A stretch of 64,000 nucleotides of DNA from Polaromonas sp. (GTDB lineage: Bacteria > Pseudomonadota > Gammaproteobacteria > Burkholderiales > Burkholderiaceae_C): assembly GCA_028291985.1 (NCBI GenBank), contig JAQGNE010000032.1, positions 1 to 64,000 on the forward strand. The letters are read 5' to 3'. Under the pieces are notes generated by a model. That model made no database searches. It saw only the letters and a program-made list of their open reading frames with translations, and was not told where the DNA came from. A program made the position numbers and the translations under genes. This document shows positions 26,355 to 34,429 of this stretch, one piece after another. The stretch's first letter is position 1, and each line of letters starts with the position of its first letter.

Positions 26355-26934
26355 GGTCTTGTCCGCCCCTGCTCTTGTCGGTGCTGACGCGCGCGGGATT
26401 GCCAAACCGGTCCTGCAGCGGTTTGAAGCTCTGCGGGCGTTGCCGTCGCTTGGCTTCCAGCACATGATGCTGGTCTACAAATTGCTGCATCCAATCGACA
26501 ACCGATGCCGGGGCCGGAACTTGCTCCACCGTCTCCTGCGCATCCAGCCAGCGGCCCGCGTCGTGATAACTCACGGTCACAGTCTGCGGCACGGCCAGCA
26601 TCTCGCCAGCACGGCTTGCGTCTTCCTGTAGCCGCCAGACCACCCAGAAACAAGGTTGTGGCGTGGTGAGGTTCAGGTAGTAGCCCTCGGCGTCGCCCAA
26701 AAAAAGTTCGACATCAAACGCCGGGTAAAGCCAGCGTTCATGCTGCCCGTCCTTGACCAGCAGGCGCGGTTGCATGCCGAAACCTTCCTCATGCGGGACG
26801 ACATCCGCCAGTTCCCAGCGCCAGGGTTGCCAGGTATTTGCAATCGTCACACGCCGCATGATGACGGCCACCCGCATGCAAGGCCGACGCAGTGCGGCGT
26901 CAGTATCCGGCGAACGCATCACAAAATCAGACAT
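26347..26934 (-). CDS. DUF3305 family protein
   Basis: 195 residues. The conserved N-terminal half reads RVAVIMRRVTIANTWQPWRWELADV, then QPRLLV, WLYPAFDVELFLGDAEGYYLNLTTPQPCFWVVWRL and VTVSYHDAGRWLDAQETVEQVPAP; the tail is Arg/Lys/Gln-rich. No membrane segment. It overlaps the DUF3306 start by 8 bases, so the two are translationally coupled, and it sits 62 bases downstream of fdsA. Known only as an FDH-associated family; I infer a role in enzyme maturation. Confidence 0.85.
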   Translation of the reverse strand: MSDFVMRSPDTDAALRRPCMRVAVIMRRVTIANTWQPWRWELADVVPHEEGFGMQPRLLVKDGQHERWLYPAFDVELFLGDAEGYYLNLTTPQPCFWVVWRLQEDASRAGEMLAVPQTVTVSYHDAGRWLDAQETVEQVPAPASVVDWMQQFVDQHHVLEAKRRQRPQSFKPLQDRFGNPARVSTDKSRGGQDHG

Positions 26935-26996
26935 CCGGGCAGTGTACGGCGACAGCGGTGAGCAGGTCCTGCATCCGGCACATGAAAACCCCGAGA

Positions 26997-29894
26997 TCAG
27001 ACAGGGCTTGTCGCCGGCCCGCCATAGCCGGAAACCACAGCCGCCTGGCCGCCGCGCCTGACAGCCACTGCACAGTACTTGAACTCCGGAATCTTTCCGA
27101 AAGGGTCGAGCGCGGCATTGGTCATGAGGTTTGCCGCCGCCTCGTAATAGGCAAAGGGGATGAAGACAGCGCCCTGCGGGGTGCCGTCATCACGCCGCAC
27201 ATGGATGCCCACGCGTCCACGGCGCGATTCGACCGTGATGACATCACCCGGCGCAAGCCCCATGGCGGCAAGGTCTGCCCCGCACATGGACGCAGTCGCC
27301 ATCGGCTCGATCGCATCGAGGACCGTTGCCCGCCGCGTCATGCTGCCGGTATGCCAGTGCTCCAGCTGGCGGCCGGTGATCAGCACAAACGGATAGTCGG
27401 CATCAGGTCTCTCGTTGGCCGGAATGATGTCGGCAGGCACCAGGTGCACACGGCCATCGTTCGTTGCAAAGCGCTCGATGAACACGGTTGGCGCACCAGG
27501 GTCCTCGGCGCTCAGGCACGGATAGGTAACGCTGGATTCGCGCTGTAGCCGCTCCCAGGTGATGCCGGCAATCGAGGCATGCATGGCCTGCCTCATCTCG
27601 TCATAGACCGCCGCAACCCCGTGGTGCTCGCCCGGGTAGTCCCACACCAGGCCCAGCCGGGCAGCCAGTTGCTGAAGAATCCACAGGTCCGCGCGCGCGT
27701 CGCCGGGCGCGTCAATCGCCTGCTTGCCCAGTTGCACCATGCGGTCGGTATTGCTGACGGTGCCGGTTTTCTCGGGCCAGGCAGTCGCAGGCAACACCAC
27801 ATCGGCCAGCCAGGCGGTTTCGGTCATGAAGATATCCTGCACGACCAGATGCTCCAGACTGGCCAGCGCATGCCGTGCATGGTTCAGGTCAGGGTCGCTC
27901 ATGGCCGGGTTTTCGCCCATCACGTACATGCCGCGTATCTTGTGCGGGTCGCTGTCATCAGCCAGCGCCTTGTGCATGATCTCGACCACGGTATAGCCGG
28001 GCTTCTCATCCAGTTTGGTGTCCCAGAAGCTTTCGAACCACTGATGCGCAGCCGCATTGTCGACCCGCTGGTAATTCGGAAACATCATCGGAATCAGCCC
28101 GGCGTCGCTGGCGCCCTGCACATTGTTCTGGCCGCGCAGCGGATGCAGGCCGGAGCCCGGTTTGCCAATCTGGCCGGTGACCGTCACCAGTGCGATCAGG
28201 CAGCGTGCGTTGTCAGTGCCGTGCACATGCTGGCTGATGCCCATGCCCCACAAAATCATCGCGCCTTTGGCGCTGGCAAAAGCACGGGCGACCTCACGCA
28301 GGGTATCGGCGGGTATGCCGCAGATGGGCGCCATCGCCTCGGGGCTATAGGCCTTGACATTCTGGCGCAGCGCCTCGAAGTTGCTGGCCCGGTCGCGAAT
28401 GAATGCATGGTCCGACAGGCCCTCCTCGATCACCGTGTGGATCAGCGCGTTGAGCATGGCCACATCGGTATCAGCCTTGAACTGCAGCGTTCGCCAGGCA
28501 TGCTTGCCAATATCGGTGACGCGCGGGTCGGCCAGCACGATCTTCGCGCCTCGCTTGGCCGCATTCTTCATCCAGGTGGCGGCCACCGGATGGTTGGCTG
28601 TCGGGTTCGAGCCGATGACGAAGATCAGGTCAGAGTGCTCGACATCATTGACCTGGTTGCTCACCGCGCCGGAGCCCACGCCTTCCAGCAGGGCCGCTAC
28701 GCTGGACGCATGGCAAAGACGGGTGCAGTGATCGACGTTGTTGCTGCCGAAACCGGTGCGCACCAGTTTTTGAAACAGATAGGCTTCCTCGTTGCTGCCT
28801 TTGGCAGACCCGAAACCAGCGAGCGATTTTTTGCCTTTGGTGTCGCGGAGCTTGCTGAGCGCTTTTCCGCTGACCTCAAGCGCTTCTTCCCAGCTGGCCT
28901 CACGAAACACGGCGGACCAGTCAGCAGTGTCCCGGTTCAGCGACTCCAGTGCCTGCGGATCTTTGGCCACGCCAGCCTTGCGAATCAGCGGCCTGGTCAA
29001 GCGCTGCGGGCTGTGGGCGTAGTCAAAACCGAAACGGCCCTTGACGCACAGCCGGCTGTGATTGGCGGGCCCGTCGCGGCCGTCCACGCTCACGATGGCG
29101 TTGTCCTTGACGTTGTAGGTCAGCAGGCAGCCAACGCCGCAAAACGGGCATACCGAATCCACTTTCTTGTCAACCGCCTGGCTGCCGATCTGAGTTTTCG
29201 GCATCAGGGCGCCGGTCGGACAGGCCTGCACGCATTCGCCGCAGGCCACGCAGGTACTGTCGCCCATGGGGTCTGCCAGATCGAACACGATCTCGCTGTG
29301 GTTGCCGCGCAAGGCATAGCCGATCACATCATTGACCTGCTCTTCCCGGCATGCCCGTACGCAGCGGTTGCACTGGATGCAGGCGTCCAGGTTGACCGCC
29401 ATGGCCGGATGCGAAACATCGGCGGCGGGCTGCTCACGCCGCAGCGCCTTCAGTTCGGGACGCACGGTGACGTCCATGCGTGCGGCCCAGGCGCTCAGTT
29501 CACCATGCTGGCCCACCGGAGCCGTGGGTGCCGCGTCGCTTTCGCCATCTGTCCATTTGTAGCCGGTATCCGGCATGTCAGACAGCAGCATCTCGAGCAC
29601 CATCTTCTGGCTCTTCAGCGCGCGCGGGCTGGTGGCCGAAACCTCCATGCCTGCTGTGACATTGCGGCAGCAGCTGGGGGCAAGCACCCTTTCGCCCTTG
29701 ACCTCGACCACGCATGAGCGGCAGTTGCCATCCGCACGCATGCCGTCCTTGTAGCAAAGGCGGGGAATATCCACGCCATGGCGCTCGGCAGCCTTGAGGA
29801 TGCTCTCGCCATCAAAAGCAGTTGCATCCCGGCCGTCGAGCTTGAACGCTAGAGTTTGCGGCAGCACTTCAACGGGTTGGGTGGGTGCGTTCAT
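26997..29894 (-). CDS. fdsA: NAD-dependent formate dehydrogenase alpha subunit
   Basis: 965-residue cytoplasmic catalytic subunit. A NuoG-like N-terminus carries a [2Fe-2S] site (LCYKDGMRADGNCRSC), a His-Cys type site and two [4Fe-4S] motifs (CIQCNRCVRAC, CVACGECVQACPTGAL). The FDH domain follows with CPFCGVGCLLTYN. The metal ligand is a cysteine in CTRLCHASSVAALLEG (TGC codon). GQIGKPGSGLHPLRGQNNVQGASD is a bis-MGD motif. It oxidises formate and passes electrons to the FMN/NAD module. The ATG overlaps the fdsGB stop by 4 bases. No fdsD-like small gene follows; DUF3305 and DUF3306 take that place. Confidence 0.95.
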   Translation of the reverse strand: MNAPTQPVEVLPQTLAFKLDGRDATAFDGESILKAAERHGVDIPRLCYKDGMRADGNCRSCVVEVKGERVLAPSCCRNVTAGMEVSATSPRALKSQKMVLEMLLSDMPDTGYKWTDGESDAAPTAPVGQHGELSAWAARMDVTVRPELKALRREQPAADVSHPAMAVNLDACIQCNRCVRACREEQVNDVIGYALRGNHSEIVFDLADPMGDSTCVACGECVQACPTGALMPKTQIGSQAVDKKVDSVCPFCGVGCLLTYNVKDNAIVSVDGRDGPANHSRLCVKGRFGFDYAHSPQRLTRPLIRKAGVAKDPQALESLNRDTADWSAVFREASWEEALEVSGKALSKLRDTKGKKSLAGFGSAKGSNEEAYLFQKLVRTGFGSNNVDHCTRLCHASSVAALLEGVGSGAVSNQVNDVEHSDLIFVIGSNPTANHPVAATWMKNAAKRGAKIVLADPRVTDIGKHAWRTLQFKADTDVAMLNALIHTVIEEGLSDHAFIRDRASNFEALRQNVKAYSPEAMAPICGIPADTLREVARAFASAKGAMILWGMGISQHVHGTDNARCLIALVTVTGQIGKPGSGLHPLRGQNNVQGASDAGLIPMMFPNYQRVDNAAAHQWFESFWDTKLDEKPGYTVVEIMHKALADDSDPHKIRGMYVMGENPAMSDPDLNHARHALASLEHLVVQDIFMTETAWLADVVLPATAWPEKTGTVSNTDRMVQLGKQAIDAPGDARADLWILQQLAARLGLVWDYPGEHHGVAAVYDEMRQAMHASIAGITWERLQRESSVTYPCLSAEDPGAPTVFIERFATNDGRVHLVPADIIPANERPDADYPFVLITGRQLEHWHTGSMTRRATVLDAIEPMATASMCGADLAAMGLAPGDVITVESRRGRVGIHVRRDDGTPQGAVFIPFAYYEAAANLMTNAALDPFGKIPEFKYCAVAVRRGGQAAVVSGYGGPATSPV

Positions 29895-31774
29895 AGCGGG
29901 TCTTCCTGGGGCGAATGTTCGGTCACGGCGGGCTCGCCGGGTGGCGGCAAGCTTCCTTTCCAGGGCGGCTCACCCACCTCGTGCGAAAAATACTTCTGGA
30001 TGCTCCGAATCGGGTTCGGCGCAGCCTGACCGAGGCCGCAAATGGATGCGTCGCCCATGACTTCAGCCAGGTCCTCCAGCAGTTCGGCGTCCCACACCCC
30101 GGCCTGCATCAGTGCCGATGCTTTCGCGGTGCCTACCCGGCATGGCGTGCACTGCCCGCAGCTTTCATGCTGGAAAAAGCGCATCACATTGCGTGCTGCG
30201 TCGCTCGCCTTGTCCCGATGGCCCAGCACGATAACGGCGGCAGAGCCGATGAAGCAGCCGTAGGGCTGCAACGTGTCGAAGTCAAGCGGGATATTGTTCA
30301 GGCTCGCCGGCAAAATTCCGCCCGATGCGCCACCGGGCAAGTAGGCATACAGCTCGTGGCCTTCAGCCATGCCGCCGCAATACTCGTCGATCAGTTCCTG
30401 CAGGGTGATGCCCGCTGGCGCCAACTTGACGCCGGGTTGCCGGACCCGCCCGCTGACACTGAAACTGCGCAGGCCCTTGCGGCCTTGGCGGCCAAAGCCG
30501 CCGAACCAATCGGGGCCTTTTTCAACAATGTCGCGCACCCAGTAAAGGGTTTCAAAATTGTGCTCCAGCGTAGGCCGCCCGAACAGGCCGACCTGCGCGA
30601 TATAGGGCGGACGCATGCGGGGCTCGCCGCGCTTGCCTTCAATGCTTTCAATCATGGCGGACTCTTCGCCGCAGATGTACGCGCCACCCCCGCGGCGCAG
30701 CTCTATCAGCGGCAAGGGGCATGGCGGGTCGGCGCGCAGGCGGCCCAGTTCAAGCTCCAGCACTTCACGGCAGCCGTGGTATTCGTCCCGCAGGTAGATG
30801 TAGCAGCTGGCAGTGCCCACCACCTGCGCGGCCACCAGCAAGCCTTCCAGAAATCGGTGCGGATCACGCTCCAGGTAGGTGCGGTCCTTGAAAGTGCCGG
30901 GCTCCCCTTCGTCGATGTTCACAGCCATGAGGCGCGGCGCGGGCTGATCGCGCACGATGCGCCATTTGCGCCCTGCCGGAAAGCCTGCGCCGCCCAGTCC
31001 GCGCAAGCCGGAATTTTCCATCGCCTCAAGAACCTGTTCGCCGCTTTCCTCCCCGTTGACGAGCGCAGCCGCCAGACGGTAGCCGCCTGCTGCGCGGTAC
31101 ATGGCATACGTTGTGTAGCCAGGCGTCATGCCGCCAGCTTCCTGCGGTATGCTTTTCTCGGCAAAGTCTGATGCTACGAAATTAATAGCTGAAACCCCTC
31201 GTACTTCATGGTCTATAGCACTATTTACCACTGAAACAATGCTTTCCGATGTGGCAAAGGGCACCGGGCACTGGTGCACCACGGCTGCCGGTGCCTGCTC
31301 ACAGCGGCCAATGCAGGGCGCTGCTATCACACGCACATCCTGCGTACCCAACAGCGCAGGCAGCCTGGCCAACAAATCCTTGGCGCCGGCCAGCTCGCAG
31401 GCCAGGCCGTCGCACACCCGCACGGTCAGGCCAGGCGCCCGGGCATCGCCCCTGAGCACCTCAAAGTGATGGTAGAAAGTCGCGACCTCATAGACCTCGG
31501 CCATCGGGATATTCATCACCTTTCCCAATGCCACCAGGTGGCGCTCGTGCAGGCCGCGCCAGGCGTCGTTGAGCTTGTGCAGATGCTCGATCAGCAGGTC
31601 ACGCCGATGTCCGCCAGTTGGAGCCTTCCCCAGCAATGCCTCGACTTCCGACAGCGATACGTCATCAGCCTGCCGTCCCTTGAGCTTGCTCTTCTGGCGG
31701 ATGCGCTCGCGCAGCTGCTCTGCGGTTCCGAGGGCAACAGCCTTCACTTGAGGGGGAGCGACGGGATGATTCAT
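29891..31774 (-). CDS. fdsB: Formate dehydrogenase diaphorase subunit, FdsG-FdsB fusion
   Basis: 627 residues joining a NuoE/FdsG-like [2Fe-2S] domain and a NuoF/FdsB-like FMN-NAD domain. NuoE cysteines are C121, C126, C154 and C158. The FdsB part has GLRGLGGAGFPAGRKW (FMN/NAD), GEPGTFKDRTYLERDP, GGGAYICGEESAMIESIEG and the [4Fe-4S] motif ESCGQCTPCRVG. It delivers formate electrons to NAD+. The linker (residues ~181-206) is encoded by an interspersed repeat (31172-31228) that keeps the frame. First gene of the large operon, ~400 bases from the LysR gene. Confidence 0.93.
   Translation of the reverse strand: MNHPVAPPQVKAVALGTAEQLRERIRQKSKLKGRQADDVSLSEVEALLGKAPTGGHRRDLLIEHLHKLNDAWRGLHERHLVALGKVMNIPMAEVYEVATFYHHFEVLRGDARAPGLTVRVCDGLACELAGAKDLLARLPALLGTQDVRVIAAPCIGRCEQAPAAVVHQCPVPFATSESIVSVVNSAIDHEVRGVSAINFVASDFAEKSIPQEAGGMTPGYTTYAMYRAAGGYRLAAALVNGEESGEQVLEAMENSGLRGLGGAGFPAGRKWRIVRDQPAPRLMAVNIDEGEPGTFKDRTYLERDPHRFLEGLLVAAQVVGTASCYIYLRDEYHGCREVLELELGRLRADPPCPLPLIELRRGGGAYICGEESAMIESIEGKRGEPRMRPPYIAQVGLFGRPTLEHNFETLYWVRDIVEKGPDWFGGFGRQGRKGLRSFSVSGRVRQPGVKLAPAGITLQELIDEYCGGMAEGHELYAYLPGGASGGILPASLNNIPLDFDTLQPYGCFIGSAAVIVLGHRDKASDAARNVMRFFQHESCGQCTPCRVGTAKASALMQAGVWDAELLEDLAEVMGDASICGLGQAAPNPIRSIQKYFSHEVGEPPWKGSLPPPGEPAVTEHSPQEDPL
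31172..31228 (-). repeat. Interspersed ~55-bp repeat, copy 4 (inside fdsGB)
   Basis: Minus strand AAATAGTGCTATAGACCAT, GAAGTACGAGGGGTTTC, then AGCTATTAATTTCGTAGCAT. Both the opening TATAG and the closing AGCTAT...TAGC blocks match the other copies. It is translated in frame as the linker between the NuoE-like and NuoF-like domains. Confidence 0.65.
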
Positions 31775-32170
31775 GAGGCTTTCTTAAGAGGTCATGGCCA
31801 GATTAACCGGCCGCTGAGCACGCAGGCCGTCACGGGGGGACGGCCTGCTGGTTTGCATCAGGCCGCAGAAGTGTCGGGCGCAGGCCGTAGGCCGTCCAAT
31901 TGAATCGAAACATACCGCGATTCAAAAACTAAATCTGCGTGTTAGTACGTAGAGCTTCGTGCGGATCGCTTGCAAAGCAATAAAAAAGACGTAAAGGATA
32001 GGAATGTTCTTTAAGCCATTGCCCGCTCTACTTAATTGCCATTTTATTTGTAGCATCTGCGATCATCGTCGCGTCTGGCAGGCTCGAAACCGGCTGTCAG
32101 TCATTCGGTGAGTCGGTCCGCAAGGCGCATGCCGGGCAGGTGCAGGCATGCCACCCGCCGGCAACGGTGA
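31775..32170. other. Intergenic promoter region upstream of the formate operon
   Basis: 396 bases without a gene, between the LysR gene and fdsGB, both on the minus strand. It holds an 8+8 inverted repeat (31900-31925), several GGCCGTC/GACGGCC blocks (31825-31900) able to form GC hairpins in the leader, and an AT-rich stretch (31980-32060). The part 32036-32060 resembles the tail of the interspersed repeat family but is too short to call. Confidence 0.55.
31900..31925. promoter_or_regulatory. Candidate LysR operator upstream of fdsGB
   Basis: Perfect inverted repeat TTGAATCG-N10-CGATTCAA, 126 bases before the fdsGB start and centred where a LysR-type activator would bind. The size (26 bp) and dyad fit such a site. 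The adjacent LysR gene is the obvious candidate regulator; binding is inference. Confidence 0.5.
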
Positions 32171-33115
32171 CTAGGCCGCCAGCAGGCCGCTGTGCGCGGC
32201 CGCATGCCGCAGCCAGGCCGCATCCTGCGCCAGCGTCATCGCAGCGTCCAGGGTGCGCGATGTGCGATCGCCCGCCTGGATCATGAAGCCTATGGCGGTC
32301 CGCACCTCCGGCCCGCTAAGCGGCAGGGCTTCCAGTTCACGGTAGCCGCGCACCGCACCAATCAGCGCGCCAGGCAGCACGCTGCAGACTTCGCCCACCA
32401 CCACGCTCAGGGCCAGCGTCAGGATCGAGTTGGTTTCTATGGCGGGCTTGACGCTGGCGCCGGCCATCTCGAATGCCGCGTCAATGATGGCGCGGTTGTG
32501 CATCTCAGGGGTGAGCAGACACAGCGGAAGCACGCTTGCTTCCAGCCAGGACATCTTCGGCCCTATCTGCATTTGCTCCGAGTGAATCTGTCCGGCCCGC
32601 CGCACCAGAAAATAATGTTCGGTGTACTGCGCCACATGCCGAAGGCGCCGGCCGTGCCGTGCCATGCGCTCGGTGTAGCCCAGCCCCATATCGAGCGACA
32701 GGTTGTCCAGTCCGTTTTCAAGCTCCGAAGAACTCATCGACAACACCACGGGTGCGATGCCCGGATGCCGCGCCTGCAGCATGGCCGAAAACCGCGCCGC
32801 AATCGGCATCGCCGTGGGAACAGCGCCAATGCTCAAGGACCCCCGGGGCTTGCCAGCCACGCTGTTCAGGTCTTGCTGCAGCAGTTCACGCTCATGCAGC
32901 ATGCGTTGCGCGCTGGCCAGAACTCGTTCGCCCTCGGCGGTGAAGCCGCCAAACGAGCGGCCTCGTTTGACGATGGCGGTACCGAACTCTTCTTCCAGCG
33001 CACGCAGGGCATTCGACAACGCCGGCTGGGTGATGTGGCAGGCCTGCGCCGCCCGGCCGAAATGCCGGTGCTCGTCCAGGGCGGCCAGGTAACGCAGAGA
33101 GGCCAGCAGGTTCAT
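32171..33115 (-). CDS. LysR-family regulator of the formate cluster
   Basis: 314 residues. N-terminal winged HTH (LRYLAALDEHRHFGRAAQACHITQPALSNALRALEEEFGT, residues ~7-45) and a periplasmic-binding-like effector domain (~90-300). It lies immediately upstream of, and on the same strand as, the formate operon, as does the LysR regulator FdsR in Cupriavidus, so it probably activates or represses fds in response to formate. A 3-base-rich gap of 35 bases separates it from apbC upstream, so it may share that transcript. Confidence 0.88.
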   Translation of the reverse strand: MNLLASLRYLAALDEHRHFGRAAQACHITQPALSNALRALEEEFGTAIVKRGRSFGGFTAEGERVLASAQRMLHERELLQQDLNSVAGKPRGSLSIGAVPTAMPIAARFSAMLQARHPGIAPVVLSMSSSELENGLDNLSLDMGLGYTERMARHGRRLRHVAQYTEHYFLVRRAGQIHSEQMQIGPKMSWLEASVLPLCLLTPEMHNRAIIDAAFEMAGASVKPAIETNSILTLALSVVVGEVCSVLPGALIGAVRGYRELEALPLSGPEVRTAIGFMIQAGDRTSRTLDAAMTLAQDAAWLRHAAAHSGLLAA

Positions 33116-33150
33116 GGCATGGTGCCTGTTGCGTTATCGGCAAGCCGCGA

Positions 33151-34242
33151 TCAGGTGTCCTTGGAGATCTTGATCGTTGGGAACTTGGCAGAAAAGTCCT
33201 TGGACTTGGCCGCCACGGTGATCGCCACTTTGCGCGCCACCGTTTTGTAAATGGCGGCAACGTCGCCGTCAGGATCGGCCACCACCGTCGGGCGGCCGTT
33301 GTCTGCCTGCAGGCGAATCTGCATGTCGAGCGGCAAGGCGCCCAGGTAATCCATGTTGTAGTCAACAGCCATTTTTTTGCCGCCGCCTTCGCCAAAAATG
33401 TGCTCGGCATGGCCGCACTGGCTGCAGATGTGCACAGCCATGTTCTCCACGATGCCCAGGATGGGAACACCCACTTTTTCGAACATCTTGATGCCCTTTT
33501 TCGCATCGAGCAGGGCAATGTCCTGCGGCGTGGTGACGATCACCGCTCCGGTCATCGGCACCCGCTGGCTCAGGGTCAGCTGGATGTCGCCAGTGCCGGG
33601 CGGCATGTCGACGATGAGGTAGTCCAGATCCTTCCAGTTGGTCTGGCGCAGCAGTTGCTCCAGCGCCTGCGTGGCCATCGGGCCGCGCCAGATCATGGCT
33701 TCATCCTGCGCCACCAGAAAACCGATGGACATCACCTGGATGCCATAGTTTTCCATCGGCTCCATGTTCTTGCCGTCCACGCTTTCGGGCCGGCCTTCGA
33801 TGCCCATCATCATCGGCTGGCTGGGGCCGTAAATGTCGGCATCAAGCAGGCCGACACTGGCGCCTTCAGCGGCCAGCGCCAGCGCCAGGTTGACGGCAGT
33901 GGTGCTTTTACCCACGCCGCCCTTGCCCGAAGCAACCGCAATGATGTTTTTCACATTGGGCAGCAGTTGCACGCCGCGCTGCACGCTGTGGCTGGCGATT
34001 TTCACGCTTACGTTGACGGATACGTTCTCGACACCGGCAACGCTTTTGGCGGCGGCAATCAGGCTTTTGCGAAAACCGGGAATCTGGCTTTTTGCCGGAT
34101 AGCCCAGTTCCACATCAAAAGCCAGGTCACTGTCGGTGATCTGCAGGTTTTTGACCGCCTTGGCAGTCACAAAGTCTTTGCCGGTATTGGGATCGATAAC
34201 GGTCTGCAAGGCGTTCATTACCGCCTGTTGGTCAATAGCCAT
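33151..34242 (-). CDS. apbC: Mrp/ApbC iron-sulfur cluster carrier ATPase
   Basis: 363 residues. N-terminal MIP18/DUF59 domain (residues ~5-80, VMNALQTVIDPNTGKDF), then a P-loop deviant Walker A GKGGVGKSTTAVNLA, switch motif LLDADIYGPSQP, VDMPPGTGDIQLTL, and the carrier cysteine pair CSQCGH near residue 270. It binds and transfers [4Fe-4S] clusters to apoproteins. ATG 34242 has GGAG 10 bases upstream. Divergent from metG. Its product would be of use to the many FeS enzymes in the next operon, but it is a general factor. Confidence 0.95.
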   Translation of the reverse strand: MAIDQQAVMNALQTVIDPNTGKDFVTAKAVKNLQITDSDLAFDVELGYPAKSQIPGFRKSLIAAAKSVAGVENVSVNVSVKIASHSVQRGVQLLPNVKNIIAVASGKGGVGKSTTAVNLALALAAEGASVGLLDADIYGPSQPMMMGIEGRPESVDGKNMEPMENYGIQVMSIGFLVAQDEAMIWRGPMATQALEQLLRQTNWKDLDYLIVDMPPGTGDIQLTLSQRVPMTGAVIVTTPQDIALLDAKKGIKMFEKVGVPILGIVENMAVHICSQCGHAEHIFGEGGGKKMAVDYNMDYLGALPLDMQIRLQADNGRPTVVADPDGDVAAIYKTVARKVAITVAAKSKDFSAKFPTIKISKDT

Positions 34243-34429
34243 CTCAAAAGTCTCCGGGGGGTTGTTTTGTGCTTGATCTGATCTGCCCTTGCCTGGCGTC
34301 GCCGCCGGCTGGCGTGGCCTGAAGTCTAACGCTGCGCGTTCAAATCCGGCTGCAGCGGGGATATGCAGACGCAGGATGCGCACCACTTAAAATCGCGGGT
34401 TAGCTACTTTGCAACCGCAAGCTCTATTT

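Noticed and set aside
27579-29717. Long open frame (712 codons) on the plus strand opposite fdsA
   Set aside because: It is exactly antisense to a gene with full motif support. High GC content leaves the opposite frame free of stops; the translation is His/Arg/Gln-rich with no family signature.
19484-29894. Selenocysteine in the formate dehydrogenases
   Set aside because: Both catalytic subunits have an ordinary TGC cysteine codon at the metal-ligand position and no in-frame TGA, so SelC/SECIS is not needed.
32036-32060. Possible eleventh copy of the interspersed repeat (ATTGCCATTTTATTTGTAGCAT)
   Set aside because: Only the closing block is recognisable and the opening block is missing, so it may be chance in AT-rich promoter DNA.
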